NCBI RefSeq assembly: GCF_030053345.1
Contig: NZ_JASGBP010000004.1
Coordinates: 62,001-126,000 of the forward strand
DNA length: 64,000 nt
Direction: 5' to 3'
DNA from: Flavobacterium sedimenticola
GTDB lineage: Bacteria > Bacteroidota > Bacteroidia > Flavobacteriales > Flavobacteriaceae
The notes under the pieces were generated by a model. It had not been told where the DNA came from. It made no database searches and was given only the letters and a program-made list of their open reading frames with translations. A program made the position numbers and the translations under genes. Positions 51,704 through 61,293 of the stretch are shown here, one piece after another (within the stretch, counting starts at the first letter, position 1; each line of letters starts with the position of its first letter).

Positions 51704-51864
51704 GCCTACATTAGTTTTTAATTGGTAAACTCAACACTAACAAATTAGAATGAGCAAATCGTCGCTACTAAAGCATGCCGCTTCTATCGCGGATCCTTGA
51801 CCAGCGAGTTAGCTCAAAACTTGTCTTTACGAGTTTATGCATTCTCCTAATGTAGGCTTTTTTT
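51704..51864 (+). ncRNA. ssrS: 6S-like RNA (6S-Flavo type)
   Basis: The gap between zapA and rny holds a long rod-like structure. GCCTACATTAG (51704-51714) pairs perfectly with CTAATGTAGGC (51847-51857), and a T run follows at once. Inside, AAACTC near 51728 can pair with GAGTTT near 51829, leaving a central unpaired region. This is the 6S plan: closing stem, large open bubble, terminal arm. 6S RNA binds housekeeping RNA polymerase. The linkage to zapA is the same as in E. coli. Ends are set by the closing stem; the true 5' end may lie a few bases upstream. Confidence 0.8.
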
Positions 51865-51884
51865 ATATATAAACCTTAACTAAC

Positions 51885-53447
51885 ATGGAAATTGTACTAA
51901 TCATAGTTGCCCTCGTGGCAGGTATCGGCGGAGGCTTCGGGATTGCTAAATATCTCGAAAAAAACAACGTCTCCAACATGCTCAAAAACGCAAAAAAAGA
52001 AGCTGCTTCTATACTGAGAGATGCTAACGTAGAAGCCGAAAACATTAAAAAAGACAAATTACTTCAGGCAAAAGAAAAGTTTTTGGAACTCAAATCGGAA
52101 CATGAAAAAGAGATTCTGAATAAAGACAAAAAAATTGCCGAAGTAGAAAAAAGAACCCGTGACAAAGAGTCACAAGTATCGAATGAATTGGCCAAAGCTA
52201 AAAAAATCAACGACGATTTTGAAGCCAAAACCAAAGAATACGAAGCTAAACTTGAGTTGTTAGACAAGAAGCACCAAGAGCTCGAGAAACTACACAAAAG
52301 CCAGGTAGAGCAATTGGAGGTAATCTCCGGTCTATCGGCCGAAGATGCGCGCGAACAATTAGTGGAAAGCCTCAAAGCCGAAGCCAAAACCAAAGCGATG
52401 TCACACATTCAGGACACCATTGAAGAAGCCAAACTAACAGCGCAACAAGAAGCTAAAAAAGTTATCATCAACACTATTCAACGTGTAGGAACCGAGGAAG
52501 CGGTTGAAAACTGCGTGTCGGTATTCAATATTGAATCCGATGATGTAAAAGGAAGAATCATTGGTCGTGAAGGTAGAAATATTCGCGCTTTAGAAGCCGC
52601 CACCGGTGTAGAAATCATCGTTGACGACACGCCTGAGGCTATTATCCTTTCGTGTTTTGATCCGGTTCGTCGTGAAATTGCGCGCTTATCATTACACAAA
52701 TTGGTAACCGATGGTCGTATTCATCCGGCCCGAATTGAGGAAGTGGTCGCTAAAACTACCAAACAGATTGACGAAGAAATTGCCGAAGTAGGAAAACGTA
52801 CCGTAATTGACCTCGGAATTCACGGCTTACACCCGGAACTGATTAAAGTGGTCGGTCGTATGAAATACCGTTCTTCCTACGGACAAAACTTATTGCAACA
52901 CTCCAGAGAAGTGGCAAAATTATGTGGCATCATGGCTGCCGAATTAGGATTGAATGTGAAATTGGCCAAACGTGCCGGTTTGTTACACGATATCGGAAAA
53001 GTGCCGGATACCGAGAGCGACTTACCACACGCTTTATTGGGGATGCAATGGGCTGAAAAATACGGTGAAAAAGAAGAAGTGTGTAACGCTATCGGAGCGC
53101 ACCACGATGAGATTGAAATGAAATACCTCATCTCTCCTATTGTACAAGTTTGTGATGCTATTTCGGGAGCCCGACCGGGTGCCCGTCGTCAGGTCTTGGA
53201 TTCGTACATCCAACGCTTGAAAGATTTGGAAAATATTGCATTCGGATTTAACGGCGTGAAAAATGCCTACGCTATTCAAGCCGGACGTGAATTGCGCGTT
53301 ATTGTAGAAAGTGAAAAAGTGAGCGATGAAATGGCTGCCAATTTATCGTTTGAAATATCTCAAAAAATTCAAACCGAAATGACCTATCCCGGACAAGTAA
53401 AAATTACGGTAATCCGTGAAACGAGAGCAGTAAATATTGCCAAATAG
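51885..53447 (+). CDS. rny: Ribonuclease Y
   Basis: 520 residues. One N-terminal membrane helix (3-21, [19 protein letters not shown]), then a long charged coiled coil to about 200. The KH domain is near 210-275 ([20 protein letters not shown]). The HD phosphohydrolase domain is near 335-430, with GLLHDIGK. It is a membrane-bound endoribonuclease that starts mRNA decay. Follows zapA and the 6S-like RNA. Confidence 0.97.
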   Translation: MEIVLIIVALVAGIGGGFGIAKYLEKNNVSNMLKNAKKEAASILRDANVEAENIKKDKLLQAKEKFLELKSEHEKEILNKDKKIAEVEKRTRDKESQVSNELAKAKKINDDFEAKTKEYEAKLELLDKKHQELEKLHKSQVEQLEVISGLSAEDAREQLVESLKAEAKTKAMSHIQDTIEEAKLTAQQEAKKVIINTIQRVGTEEAVENCVSVFNIESDDVKGRIIGREGRNIRALEAATGVEIIVDDTPEAIILSCFDPVRREIARLSLHKLVTDGRIHPARIEEVVAKTTKQIDEEIAEVGKRTVIDLGIHGLHPELIKVVGRMKYRSSYGQNLLQHSREVAKLCGIMAAELGLNVKLAKRAGLLHDIGKVPDTESDLPHALLGMQWAEKYGEKEEVCNAIGAHHDEIEMKYLISPIVQVCDAISGARPGARRQVLDSYIQRLKDLENIAFGFNGVKNAYAIQAGRELRVIVESEKVSDEMAANLSFEISQKIQTEMTYPGQVKITVIRETRAVNIAK

Positions 53448-53467
53448 TTCTTCTTCGGAATCTTAAT

Positions 53468-53495
53468 AAAAAAGCGGCCTTTTAGCCGCTTTTTT
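53468..53495. terminator. Bidirectional terminator between rny and the response regulator
   Basis: AAAAAAGCGGC/GCCGCTTTTTT stem with a short loop. Confidence 0.85.
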
Positions 53496-53886
53496 ATTTG
53501 AAAATTTCTTTGATTAAATCATTCGTCATCGGTTTCACGTAGTAATTCAGAAACTCGCCCCTGAATTCTTCCGCCTTATCCGTATCGATTATATTATCGG
53601 ACGAACTGATAATATGTACTTTAATTTCTTTTTCAATTGATTCTTTGAGCAATTTAAACTCCTCTAAAAACTGCCAACCGTCTAATACCGGCATATTGAT
53701 ATCCAATAAAATTAAATCGGGAAGATCATGATGACTATCCTTTTTGGATTGCAAATCCTGTAGAGCATCATAACCGTTTTCATAGAAGTAAGGAATCGCA
53801 TTAATTCCGTTGTTTTCAAGCAACTTTCTGATGATAAAGTGATGCACTTTATCGTCATCAACAATAAAGACATTGTTAAATTTCAT
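53494..53886 (-). CDS. Single-domain response regulator
   Basis: 130 residues consisting of a receiver domain only. Acidic pocket in IVDDDKVHH, phospho-acceptor Asp in LILLDINMPVLDGW, Ser/Thr in HIISSSDN and Lys in YYVKPMT. There is no output domain, so it acts by protein contact or within a phosphorelay. Start 53886 is chosen because a TATTTTTG -7 box (53922-53929, minus) overlaps the longer frame. No kinase is adjacent. Confidence 0.9.
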   Translation of the reverse strand: MKFNNVFIVDDDKVHHFIIRKLLENNGINAIPYFYENGYDALQDLQSKKDSHHDLPDLILLDINMPVLDGWQFLEEFKLLKESIEKEIKVHIISSSDNIIDTDKAEEFRGEFLNYYVKPMTNDLIKEIFK

Positions 53887-53946
53887 TATAAGACAGATTT
53901 GGGGATTATGTTTTGTCGGCACAAAAATACAACAAAATCCGATAAA

Positions 53947-54846
53947 CTACATTTTTCTCGGATGAAATGTATGAATGATTTGTGTTAAATATTTTCTATC
54001 TAAGTGAACATAGATTTCTGTGGTTGTTATTGACTCGTGTCCGAGCATCATCTGAATAGAGCGCAAATCGGCGCCGTTTTCAAGCAAATGGGTAGCAAAA
54101 GAATGTCGGAAAGTATGCGGACTGATATTCTTTCCCAACTGAATCTTAACGGCTAAGTTCTTAATAATGGTAAACAGCATCGCGCGCGTCAGGCTTTTAC
54201 CGCGACGATTGAGAAATAAGGTGTCTTCATGTCCTTTCGCAATCGGCAAATGTACCCGAATGGTATTCTTATACAATTCGATATATTTTCGAGTGCTGTC
54301 GGCTATCGGAACAAAGCGTTGCTTATTCCCTTTCCCTGTAATCTTAAGGAATCCTTCATCAAAAAATAAATCCGATATTTTAAGGGAAACGATTTCAGAA
54401 ACACGAAGTCCGCAACCATAAAGTGTTTCCAGCATCGCTCTGTTTCGCTCTCCCTCGGGCGTGGTTAAATCGATAGCCGCAATCAATTGGTCAATCTCTT
54501 GCACCGATAACGTATCCGGAAGTTTACGACCTATTTTAGGTGCTTCTATTAATTCCATCGGATTATCCGTGCGATAATCCTCGAAGATTAAATACGAAAA
54601 GAAACTCTTTAATCCCGAAATGATTCGGGCCTGTGAGCGCGCATTGAGTTCTTTGGAAACGTCATAAATAAACTGTTGAATGGTCTCGGAACTGATTTTT
54701 TCGGGAGAAACGACTATGTTATTCTCCGCTAAAAACCCACAAAGTCGCTCCAAATCAAAGCTATAATTGGCCACTGTATTTTTCGACAAACCGCGCTCAA
54801 TTTTGAGGTACGATTGATAACTCTTGATGTAGGTATTCCAATTCAT
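53947..54846 (-). CDS. xerD: Site-specific tyrosine recombinase XerD
   Basis: 299 residues from ATG 54846. An N-terminal SAM-like core-binding domain precedes the catalytic domain, whose key residues are all present: Arg148 (CGLRVSE), Lys172 (GKGNKQR), His244 and Arg247 (HTFRHSF), His270 (LGHESI) and nucleophile Tyr279 (TTEIYVHLD). It resolves chromosome dimers at dif with FtsK. The protein is an ordinary chromosomal Xer, not a phage integrase. Confidence 0.93.
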   Translation of the reverse strand: MNWNTYIKSYQSYLKIERGLSKNTVANYSFDLERLCGFLAENNIVVSPEKISSETIQQFIYDVSKELNARSQARIISGLKSFFSYLIFEDYRTDNPMELIEAPKIGRKLPDTLSVQEIDQLIAAIDLTTPEGERNRAMLETLYGCGLRVSEIVSLKISDLFFDEGFLKITGKGNKQRFVPIADSTRKYIELYKNTIRVHLPIAKGHEDTLFLNRRGKSLTRAMLFTIIKNLAVKIQLGKNISPHTFRHSFATHLLENGADLRSIQMMLGHESITTTEIYVHLDRKYLTQIIHTFHPRKM

Positions 54847-54876
54847 ACTACAAAGAAACGAAATGTAAGGGCACAA

Positions 54877-54901
54877 AAAAACCTCCCGATGGGAGGTTTT
54901 T
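54877..54901 (-). terminator. Terminator downstream of the first porin-like gene
   Basis: AAAAACCTCCC-GAT-GGGAGGTTTTT; a very short loop and T run on either strand. Confidence 0.8.
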
Positions 54902-54922
54902 AGAGATTTCTTATAGAAAATA

Positions 54923-55456
54923 TTAGAATCTGTATCCTAAACCAACTTGGAAAGAAGTAGTATTAGCATCAACACCATCAATATCAGAGATGTTAGCCAA
55001 ACCTAAGTTATAACGAGCATCAAAGAATAATCCTGATTCTAATTCATAACCGGCACCAATTCCTAAACCATAGTCTAATGATTTAACGTTATCTTTAATA
55101 TCATCACCACCGGCAACAAAACCGAATTGTGGACCCGCTTGAAGGTTTAATCCTTCCATTACGTAGTATTTAGCCATAACCGGGATTCTAACGAAGTTTA
55201 AAGCCGCATCTTTAGCGCCTTCCATTGAATATAACAACTCCGGTTGAACGTGGAATTTTTCTGAAATAGAAAAGTCAACTAAACCACCTACATAGAAACC
55301 TGAAGTAGCATCGGTATCATAATCCCCAGTAAAATTTGAGTTGATGTAACCCGCTTTAACACCAAATTTCATGTCGCTTGATCCTCCTTTTTTGTCTTGA
55401 GCATTTGCAAAAGTTAAGGCAAATACAGCCGCCATTGTAAAAATTACTTTTTTCAT
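54923..55456 (-). CDS. Small outer membrane beta-barrel protein (porin family), paralog 1
   Basis: 177 residues. Signal peptide to NAQ (about 19). The barrel pattern (FGVKAGYINSNFTGDYD, FHVQPELLYSMEGA, LNLQAGPQFGFVAG, FFDARYNLGLANIS) ends in the outer-membrane signal GLGYRF. Eight-stranded OMP_b-brl type. Its close relative is the gene at 56496. Function unknown. A TACTTTCG -7-like box lies at 55486-55493. Confidence 0.88.
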   Translation of the reverse strand: MKKVIFTMAAVFALTFANAQDKKGGSSDMKFGVKAGYINSNFTGDYDTDATSGFYVGGLVDFSISEKFHVQPELLYSMEGAKDAALNFVRIPVMAKYYVMEGLNLQAGPQFGFVAGGDDIKDNVKSLDYGLGIGAGYELESGLFFDARYNLGLANISDIDGVDANTTSFQVGLGYRF

Positions 55457-55543
55457 GTTTGTTTTAATTTTTAAAATTAGTGAAGCGAAAGTAAGATTTT
55501 TTAGTTAATAAATAAATTTTGATTTAATTTTTTTTAACAAAAA

Positions 55544-55568
55544 AAAACCACGCTTAAAGCGTGGTTTT
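55544..55568 (-). terminator. Terminator downstream of the second porin-like gene
   Basis: AAAACCACGCTT/AAGCGTGGTTTT stem. On the minus strand it is followed by a T run. Confidence 0.85.
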
Positions 55569-55587
55569 CTATTCTCGTTGCTAGAGA

Positions 55588-56205
55588 TTATAATTTGTAG
55601 ATCAAACCAAAGCTAACGTCAGACATATCTAAGCCTAAGTTGAAACCGTTAGTTTTCTCAGCACCATTTCCACCGTTGTCGTTAGATGAATAACCTAAAC
55701 CACCCCAAGAAGTTGTAAGTGCAAAACTGTTAGACACAAAATAATGTAATCCTACAGGAACATTAACACCGATGATTTTTGAAGTAGAATCACCTAATCC
55801 AGAAACTTCAGATTTGATTGAAGCATAAGAAACATTACCTCCTACAGAAAGTGAAAATTTGCTTGCAGGTGTCCAGAAATATTTAACTCCCGCAGAAATT
55901 CCGAAACCTGAAGTTTTCAATTCATATAAATCACCATCTCCAAAAAGATCTACATTTTCTTTACCAGAAAGGTAAGCCAATGAACCTTCGATAGCTAAAT
56001 TATCAGAGATAAAATAACCAAGTCCTGGAGCGATAGTGAAGCTATCTGTTTTGAAGTCTCCGGTTTTCTCACTTGAAAAGTTGAAAGAACCTGATAAGTA
56101 CAAATCACCTTTAGCAAATCCTTCTCCTGAACCTTCTTTTTTGTCTTGTGCGTTAGCAAACCCAAAAGCGAATACTGCAGCAACGGTTAAAATAATTTTT
56201 TTCAT
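55588..56205 (-). CDS. Small outer membrane beta-barrel protein (OmpW/porin-like), paralog 2
   Basis: 205 residues. Signal peptide MKKIILTVAAVFAFGFANAQ, nearly the same as that of paralog 1. Barrel strands include DLYLSGSFNFSSEKTGDF and LGYFISDNLAIEGSLAYLSG, with terminal SFGLIYKL. It is more diverged from the other two in the barrel itself. A TAACTTTG -7 box (56234-56241, minus) precedes it, and its leader (TTTTAAAATTAAACAAACATG) resembles that of paralog 1. Confidence 0.87.
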   Translation of the reverse strand: MKKIILTVAAVFAFGFANAQDKKEGSGEGFAKGDLYLSGSFNFSSEKTGDFKTDSFTIAPGLGYFISDNLAIEGSLAYLSGKENVDLFGDGDLYELKTSGFGISAGVKYFWTPASKFSLSVGGNVSYASIKSEVSGLGDSTSKIIGVNVPVGLHYFVSNSFALTTSWGGLGYSSNDNGGNGAEKTNGFNLGLDMSDVSFGLIYKL

Positions 56206-56319
56206 GTTTGTTTAATTTTAAAATTAATATGAACAAAGTTAAAAGTTTAGTTTAATAGGAATTATTCGTGTTTTTGGACTTATTAACAAGGTTATCAACA
56301 ACTGTCACGGTCAACAAAA

Positions 56320-56348
56320 TTGATTTTCAATAAAATAGCCTACCCTTC
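56320..56348 (+). promoter_or_regulatory. Possible promoter of the third porin-like gene
   Basis: TTG (56320-56322), 18-bp spacer, TACCCTTC (56341-56348), one mismatch from TAnnTTTG. It would give a 5' leader of about 140 bases. Otherwise I see nothing in 56242-56495. Confidence 0.4.
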
Positions 56349-56495
56349 CCTTTTTGCCCCAAATCACCGTTGTTTCAAAAGACATCTCAAAACAGCAATA
56401 CTATCCCTATTTTCTTAAAAAATGTTAATGATACAATAATCCTCGGCTCATTTTCGTTTACTGCTATACATCACTTTATTTTTAAAAATACGTTT

Positions 56496-57032
56496 ATGAA
56501 AAAAGCAATTGGATTATTATTTCTGTTAATGAGCATCCCTACTGTGAATGCTCAAATGGTAAAGTTCGGATTAAAAGCCGGTGCGAATTTCTCCAATTTG
56601 GAAGGAGACAATGTAGAAGGCTCTACGTATACCAGTTTTCATTTCGGCGCTGTATTGGAATTAAAATTACTGGAAAACTTGTCTGTACAACCCGAGTTAC
56701 TCTATTCGTCACAAGGAACCAAAGTCAATAGCGCTGCCTTTGACGACATCAATTACAATTACATAACGGTTCCGGTTTTAGCCAAGTTTTATCTCACCGG
56801 TAAAAAACTGAGTTTAGAAGCCGGTCCGCAATTTTCCTTCTTGGTCAATGAAAATGTTGAAGATCAATTTGAAGGTGAAACCTTTGATTTTGGTTTAGCA
56901 GCCGGTTTGGGTTATAACATTACCGACCATGTTTTTGTGCAAGCACGCTATGTGGCCGGTTTAACCGAAGCCTCCAAGAACGCCGAAGTCACGAACAGAG
57001 TAATGCAAGTATCATTAGGTTACCGTTTTTAA
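56496..57032 (+). CDS. Small outer membrane beta-barrel protein (porin family), paralog 3
   Basis: 178 residues from ATG 56496, where a signal peptide begins (KKAIGLLFLLMSIPTVNAQ). The frame is open 42 codons further up but without signal character. It shares with paralog 1 the phrases FGLKAGANFSNLEGD, SVQPELLYSSQGTKV, SLEAGPQFSFLV and VQARYVAGL, and the ending SLGYRF. A predicted eight-stranded outer-membrane barrel of unknown role. Confidence 0.87.
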   Translation: MKKAIGLLFLLMSIPTVNAQMVKFGLKAGANFSNLEGDNVEGSTYTSFHFGAVLELKLLENLSVQPELLYSSQGTKVNSAAFDDINYNYITVPVLAKFYLTGKKLSLEAGPQFSFLVNENVEDQFEGETFDFGLAAGLGYNITDHVFVQARYVAGLTEASKNAEVTNRVMQVSLGYRF

Positions 57033-57051
57033 AAAATAGTAAGTTTCCTGT

Positions 57052-57080
57052 AAAACCGTTGCCCAATCAGCAACGGTTTT
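57052..57080 (+). terminator. Intrinsic terminator after the third porin-like gene
   Basis: AAAACCGTTGC/GCAACGGTTTT stem. Confidence 0.75.
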
Positions 57081-57103
57081 CTATTTTTACTTAAAATTCA
57101 TTT

Positions 57104-57517
57104 ATGAAAATCATCATCATTAACGGCCCCAATCTGAATTTATTGGGCAAACGCGAACCGGATATTTACGGCGACACTACTTTTGAAACATTCTTCGATA
57201 GCTTACAAAACAAATACCCTAACATTACCTTGCATTATTATCAAAGCAATGTAGAAGGCGAACTCATCAACAAAATTCAGGAAGTAGGTTTTGATTATGA
57301 CGGTATCATTCTCAATGCCGCAGCCTATACGCATACCTCTGTTGGTATTGGCGATGCGGTGAAAGCCATCACCACACCGGTGATTGAAGTGCACATTTCC
57401 AACACCTTTGCTCGGGAAACCTTCCGTCATCAATCTTTTATTTCTCCTAATGCCAAAGGCATTGTAATTGGATTCGGATTGAAAAGCTATGAGTTAGCTT
57501 TACAATCTTTTTTATAA
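57104..57517 (+). CDS. aroQ: Type II 3-dehydroquinate dehydratase
   Basis: 137 residues. INGPNLNLLGKREPDIYG contains the catalytic Tyr22. The substrate-binding NAAAYTHTSVGIGDA and EVHISN segments and the His in FRHQSFISP follow. It makes 3-dehydroshikimate from 3-dehydroquinate in the shikimate pathway, as a dodecamer. It is followed after 21 bp by the DUF5686 gene, which may be co-transcribed. Confidence 0.95.
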   Translation: MKIIIINGPNLNLLGKREPDIYGDTTFETFFDSLQNKYPNITLHYYQSNVEGELINKIQEVGFDYDGIILNAAAYTHTSVGIGDAVKAITTPVIEVHISNTFARETFRHQSFISPNAKGIVIGFGLKSYELALQSFL

Positions 57518-57538
57518 AAGCCCAACAAACACAAAACA

Positions 57539-60016
57539 ATGAAACAAAAACTACTCTCTTTCCTTTTTACCCTAATCACAGCCATTTCTTTTGCACAAAT
57601 CAAAGGAAAAGTCACAGACGACAAAGGCAATCCGTTGCCCTTTGTCAACATCTTCGAAGAAAACACCTATAACGGTACCACTACCAACGAGCAGGGACGG
57701 TTTGAAATAAACATCAAGACGCCCGGAAACCACACGCTTATTTTTCAGTACTTGGGTTACAAAACCGTGAAAGAAATCGTGACATTCGATAAACTTCCCG
57801 TGACGGTTGACATTGTGATGCAGGAAGAAAACATCACGCTTAAAGAAGTAGTGATTAATCCGAAAGACAATCCGGCCAACGAAATCATACGTAAAGCCAT
57901 TCAAAATAAAAAAGAAAACGCCGCCAAAACCGGGAAATACACCGCCGATTTTTATTCGCGTGGAATTTTCAGAATTAAAGACGCGCCCAAAACCATATTG
58001 GGACAAAAGTTTGACTTTTTTGATGAAGTACTCGACTCTACCCGAAGCGGTATTTTATACCTCTCGGAAACCGTTTCACGAATTACCTTCCAAAAACCCG
58101 ACAAACTCAAAGAAATTATTGTGGCTTCCAAAGTAAGCGGCAACGACAATGGCTTTAGCTTTAACAATGCGGCTTCGGTGAATTTTGATTTTTATGAAAA
58201 TTACCTGCCATTCGAGGTCAATGTGGTTTCCCCTATAGCCGACAATGCGTTCAATTATTACAAATACCAATTTGAAGGCTCCTTCTTTACCGAAAACCGA
58301 CAACAAATCAATAAAATTAAAGTCGTTCCCCGCCGCGAGACCGAACCGGTTATGGAAGGCTACATTTATATAGTAGATGACAATTACGCTATTTATGCGA
58401 TTGATTTGACTATTACAGGCAATCAGATGCAAACGCCTGCCATCGACAAATTGGTTTTAAAACAAAATTACAGCTACAATTCGAACAATAAAATTTGGGT
58501 AAAAAACACGCAAACTATCGATTTTGTGGCAGGCATGCTCGGCATCAAACTCAACGGTCGGTTTACCTATGTATATACCAATTTCGAATTTGAGCCGAAA
58601 ATTGAAAAGAAAACCTTTACCAACGAGATTCTCTCTTTTGAAAAAGACGCCAACAAAAAAGAGAACAGCTTTTGGGATACCATCAGACCGGTGCCGCTGA
58701 CCGAGGAAGAATCGACGGATTATGTCAAAAAAGATGAATTGCAAACCAAAAAGAAATCCAAAGTATATTTAGACTCTATCGATGCCAAGCGCAACAAATT
58801 CAGACCCATGGACATCTTGAGCGGCTACAGCTACAAGAACTCCTTTAAAAAATGGTCGGTTGACTACGACGGACCGTTGCTATCAACCTCCTTCAACACC
58901 GTTCAAGGTTGGCGCATGAATGCCGGTGTATCGTACACCAAACGCAACGAGGAAAAAAGAACGTTTACCCGAATCGGTTCCCGATTTGACTACGGTTTCT
59001 CGGAAGAAAAAATCAGAGCTACGTTCAACGTTACACACAAATTCAACAATCTCGATAACAGTTTGTTTTCTCTCAACGGCGGAAGCACCGTGAGTCAATT
59101 CAATGCGGCCAATCCGATTTCCAAAATGGTTAATACTGTAAGTACATTGTTCTTCAAAAACAATTTTATGAAACTGTATGAGAAGAATTTTGTCAGTGCC
59201 TTTTTCGGCAGGGAAATCGTCAACGGCTTTTATTTGAATACCGCTGTTGAATATGCCGAGCGAAAACCACTATACAACACGACCGATTATACCGTAATTA
59301 AAAACGACGATTTGTATACATCCAACAATCCGCTCAACCCGTCAGACGAGACATCGGCAGCCTTGGAAAAACACAATTTGGTCAAAGCCAATATTTTGAT
59401 GCGATTTAACTTCGGACAAAAGTATTGGAAACGCCCCGACGGGAAATTCAATATTCCGAATGACGATTATCCGACCGTGACGCTGGCCTATGAGAAAACG
59501 CTGGCTGCCACGGCCAAAAATTACGAATATGATTTGCTTTCCGGAAGAGTAAATTATGAAGTAACCTTGGGGAATAAAGGCGATATGCAACTCAATTTGA
59601 AAGCCGGTAAATTCTTTAATGCCGATGGCATTTCGTTCGTAGATTACAAACATTTCAATGGCAATCAAACCCATATCGGGCAAACCGACAGTTATACCAA
59701 TGTGTTTAACTTGTTGCCGTATTATTCGGCCAGCACGAATGACCGCTATTGGGAAAGCCATATCGAACACAACGACAAAGGCTATATCATGAACAAACTG
59801 CCGTTACTGAAATACCTGCAATCGCAATTGGTTTTAGGCTTTCACAACTTAGCGGTTCCCGACAGAAAACCGTATCAGGAATTTTCCATTGGCTTGGATA
59901 ATTTAGGTTTCGGGAAATTTAAATTTTTGAGAGTCGATTATGTGCATTCGTACCAAAGCGGCTCCCAAACTGACGGCGTAGTTTTCGGCATCAAATTTTT
60001 AAATGCTTTTGAATAA
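57539..60016 (+). CDS. DUF5686 and carboxypeptidase-like regulatory domain protein
   Basis: 825 residues. Signal peptide to SFAQ (about 20). Residues 22-105 are the carboxypeptidase-regulatory-like domain (IKGKVTDDKGNPLPFVNIFE). The rest is the DUF5686 family body with VVINPKDNPANEIIRKAI, followed by a predicted outer-membrane barrel ending FGIKFLNAF. A Bacteroidota outer-membrane family of unknown function, distinct from TonB receptors because no plug is visible. Confidence 0.9.
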   Translation: MKQKLLSFLFTLITAISFAQIKGKVTDDKGNPLPFVNIFEENTYNGTTTNEQGRFEINIKTPGNHTLIFQYLGYKTVKEIVTFDKLPVTVDIVMQEENITLKEVVINPKDNPANEIIRKAIQNKKENAAKTGKYTADFYSRGIFRIKDAPKTILGQKFDFFDEVLDSTRSGILYLSETVSRITFQKPDKLKEIIVASKVSGNDNGFSFNNAASVNFDFYENYLPFEVNVVSPIADNAFNYYKYQFEGSFFTENRQQINKIKVVPRRETEPVMEGYIYIVDDNYAIYAIDLTITGNQMQTPAIDKLVLKQNYSYNSNNKIWVKNTQTIDFVAGMLGIKLNGRFTYVYTNFEFEPKIEKKTFTNEILSFEKDANKKENSFWDTIRPVPLTEEESTDYVKKDELQTKKKSKVYLDSIDAKRNKFRPMDILSGYSYKNSFKKWSVDYDGPLLSTSFNTVQGWRMNAGVSYTKRNEEKRTFTRIGSRFDYGFSEEKIRATFNVTHKFNNLDNSLFSLNGGSTVSQFNAANPISKMVNTVSTLFFKNNFMKLYEKNFVSAFFGREIVNGFYLNTAVEYAERKPLYNTTDYTVIKNDDLYTSNNPLNPSDETSAALEKHNLVKANILMRFNFGQKYWKRPDGKFNIPNDDYPTVTLAYEKTLAATAKNYEYDLLSGRVNYEVTLGNKGDMQLNLKAGKFFNADGISFVDYKHFNGNQTHIGQTDSYTNVFNLLPYYSASTNDRYWESHIEHNDKGYIMNKLPLLKYLQSQLVLGFHNLAVPDRKPYQEFSIGLDNLGFGKFKFLRVDYVHSYQSGSQTDGVVFGIKFLNAFE

Positions 60017-60060
60017 TAAAACAGTCCTTTATTCGTTTTACAGTTACAGAAAACAAAATT

Positions 60061-60417
60061 ATGAAACGGATAATTTTCATTGTAATATTGATTCTTATTG
60101 CCTTTTCAATCATTGGATTGATTCCTACTCATCGTTCAAAAGAAAACGCGATTGTAATCGTCGGCAAAGTAAAATCGGTAGCTGAAGGCGGTGTTAAGGA
60201 TTTGGTTTTCGAATTAGAAAACAACAACACTACGTATTACATCAATCGTGGTTTGGAAAACGGTTTTGAACTGGAAGACGCCAAAAGGCAATTCACAGGA
60301 AAGAACATCACGTTGTTTTATGCAGATTCTTGGACGCCGTTAGCACCGTTTGGCACCACCAGCAAACACCTGTCACGTGCTATTATAAATGATACTGTTA
60401 TTTATAACGAATGGTAA
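60061..60417 (+). CDS. Hypothetical membrane-anchored protein, 118 residues
   Basis: One N-terminal membrane helix (3-21, RIIFIVILILIAFSIIGLI), then a small beta-rich domain (IVIVGKVKSVAEGGVKDLVFELENN ... YYINRGLE ... KNITLFYADSW). The fold could be OB-like. No family recognised. It lies 44 bp after the DUF5686 gene and abuts the stop of the convergent permease gene. Confidence 0.65.
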   Translation: MKRIIFIVILILIAFSIIGLIPTHRSKENAIVIVGKVKSVAEGGVKDLVFELENNNTTYYINRGLENGFELEDAKRQFTGKNITLFYADSWTPLAPFGTTSKHLSRAIINDTVIYNEW

Positions 60418-61185
60418 TCATTTCAAAAACACATCATACCCAAAACGCAACAGCGTTAGGATGACTACAAAAAGGAAAAACTTTCGAATGAAGGTATTTC
60501 CTTTTTTTATGGCCAATTTGGCGCCAATCCAACCGCCCAACGCATTGCAAAACGCCATCGGAAGAGCAAAAGCCCAAACAATTTTTCCCTTCCAGACAAA
60601 CAAACAAATCGACCCTAAGTTCGTGGCCAAGTTGACCATTTTGGCATTGGCGGACGCGTGTAAGAAGTCGAATCCTAAAATAGACACAAAACCCAACACG
60701 AGGAAACTTCCGGTGCCGGGACCGATAAATCCGTCGTAGAAACCCACCAACAAACTAAGGATAACGGCATACAACACTTGTTGTTTTACCGAATGGGATT
60801 TGTCTTGATGCTGCCCGAAATTCTTCTTTTTGAAGGTATATATCGCCAAACCAATCAAAATAAAAAACAGCAGCGGTTTCATAAAATCGTTACGCACCAC
60901 ATTGAGTAAAGCCGAACCCAAAAAAGCAGCTCCGAAAGCCAAAACGGCCATCAGGGAAAGTAGTTTCCAATCCATGGCCACTTTTTTCAAATATTGAAAC
61001 GCGGCAAAACCGGTGCCGCTGAAGGCCGGAATCTTTAGCGATCCTATGATGCTTGCCACCGATAAATGGGGCATCAAAATCATTGCTGCCGGCGTTTGAA
61101 TCAATCCGCCGCCGCCCACTATCGCATCAACAAAACCGGCGAAGAATGAAGCAATACAAAGTAAAACAATGATATAGGTTTCCAT
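60418..61185 (-). CDS. Sulfite exporter TauE/SafE family (TSUP) permease
   Basis: 255 residues with seven to eight membrane helices in two related halves. The halves carry the TSUP signatures AGFVDAIVGGGGLIQTPAAM and VGFYDGFIGPGTGSFLVLGF. The family moves sulfur-containing or organic anions across the inner membrane; the substrate here is unknown. Downstream of murA on the same strand, separated by a hairpin. Confidence 0.92.
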   Translation of the reverse strand: METYIIVLLCIASFFAGFVDAIVGGGGLIQTPAAMILMPHLSVASIIGSLKIPAFSGTGFAAFQYLKKVAMDWKLLSLMAVLAFGAAFLGSALLNVVRNDFMKPLLFFILIGLAIYTFKKKNFGQHQDKSHSVKQQVLYAVILSLLVGFYDGFIGPGTGSFLVLGFVSILGFDFLHASANAKMVNLATNLGSICLFVWKGKIVWAFALPMAFCNALGGWIGAKLAIKKGNTFIRKFFLFVVILTLLRFGYDVFLK

Positions 61186-61206
61186 TTTTTAAAAAGCTCA
61201 TAAAAA

Positions 61207-61246
61207 AATTCCAAATCCCAATCAATTAAGTTTGGTATTTGGAATT
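61207..61246. terminator. Inverted repeat between murA and the TSUP gene
   Basis: AATTCCAAAT and ATTTGGAATT flank about 20 bases. A nearby repeated word (ACTGAACACT, 61260-61285) belongs to low-complexity intergenic sequence. Confidence 0.45.
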
Positions 61247-61293
61247 CCATATTTTGTTAACTGAACACTAATTACTGAACACTGTGTACTGAG

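Noticed and set aside
53947..54846. XerD as integrase of a mobile element
   Set aside because: Length and motifs are those of the chromosomal Xer protein; no direct repeats, tRNA or cargo are next to it.
56283..56302. Two DnaA-box-like words (TTATTAACA, TTATCAACA) before the third barrel gene, as a possible origin
   Set aside because: Only two imperfect boxes, no dnaA or dnaN nearby, no AT-rich unwinding region with repeats. rpmH in the window is not next to dnaA either.
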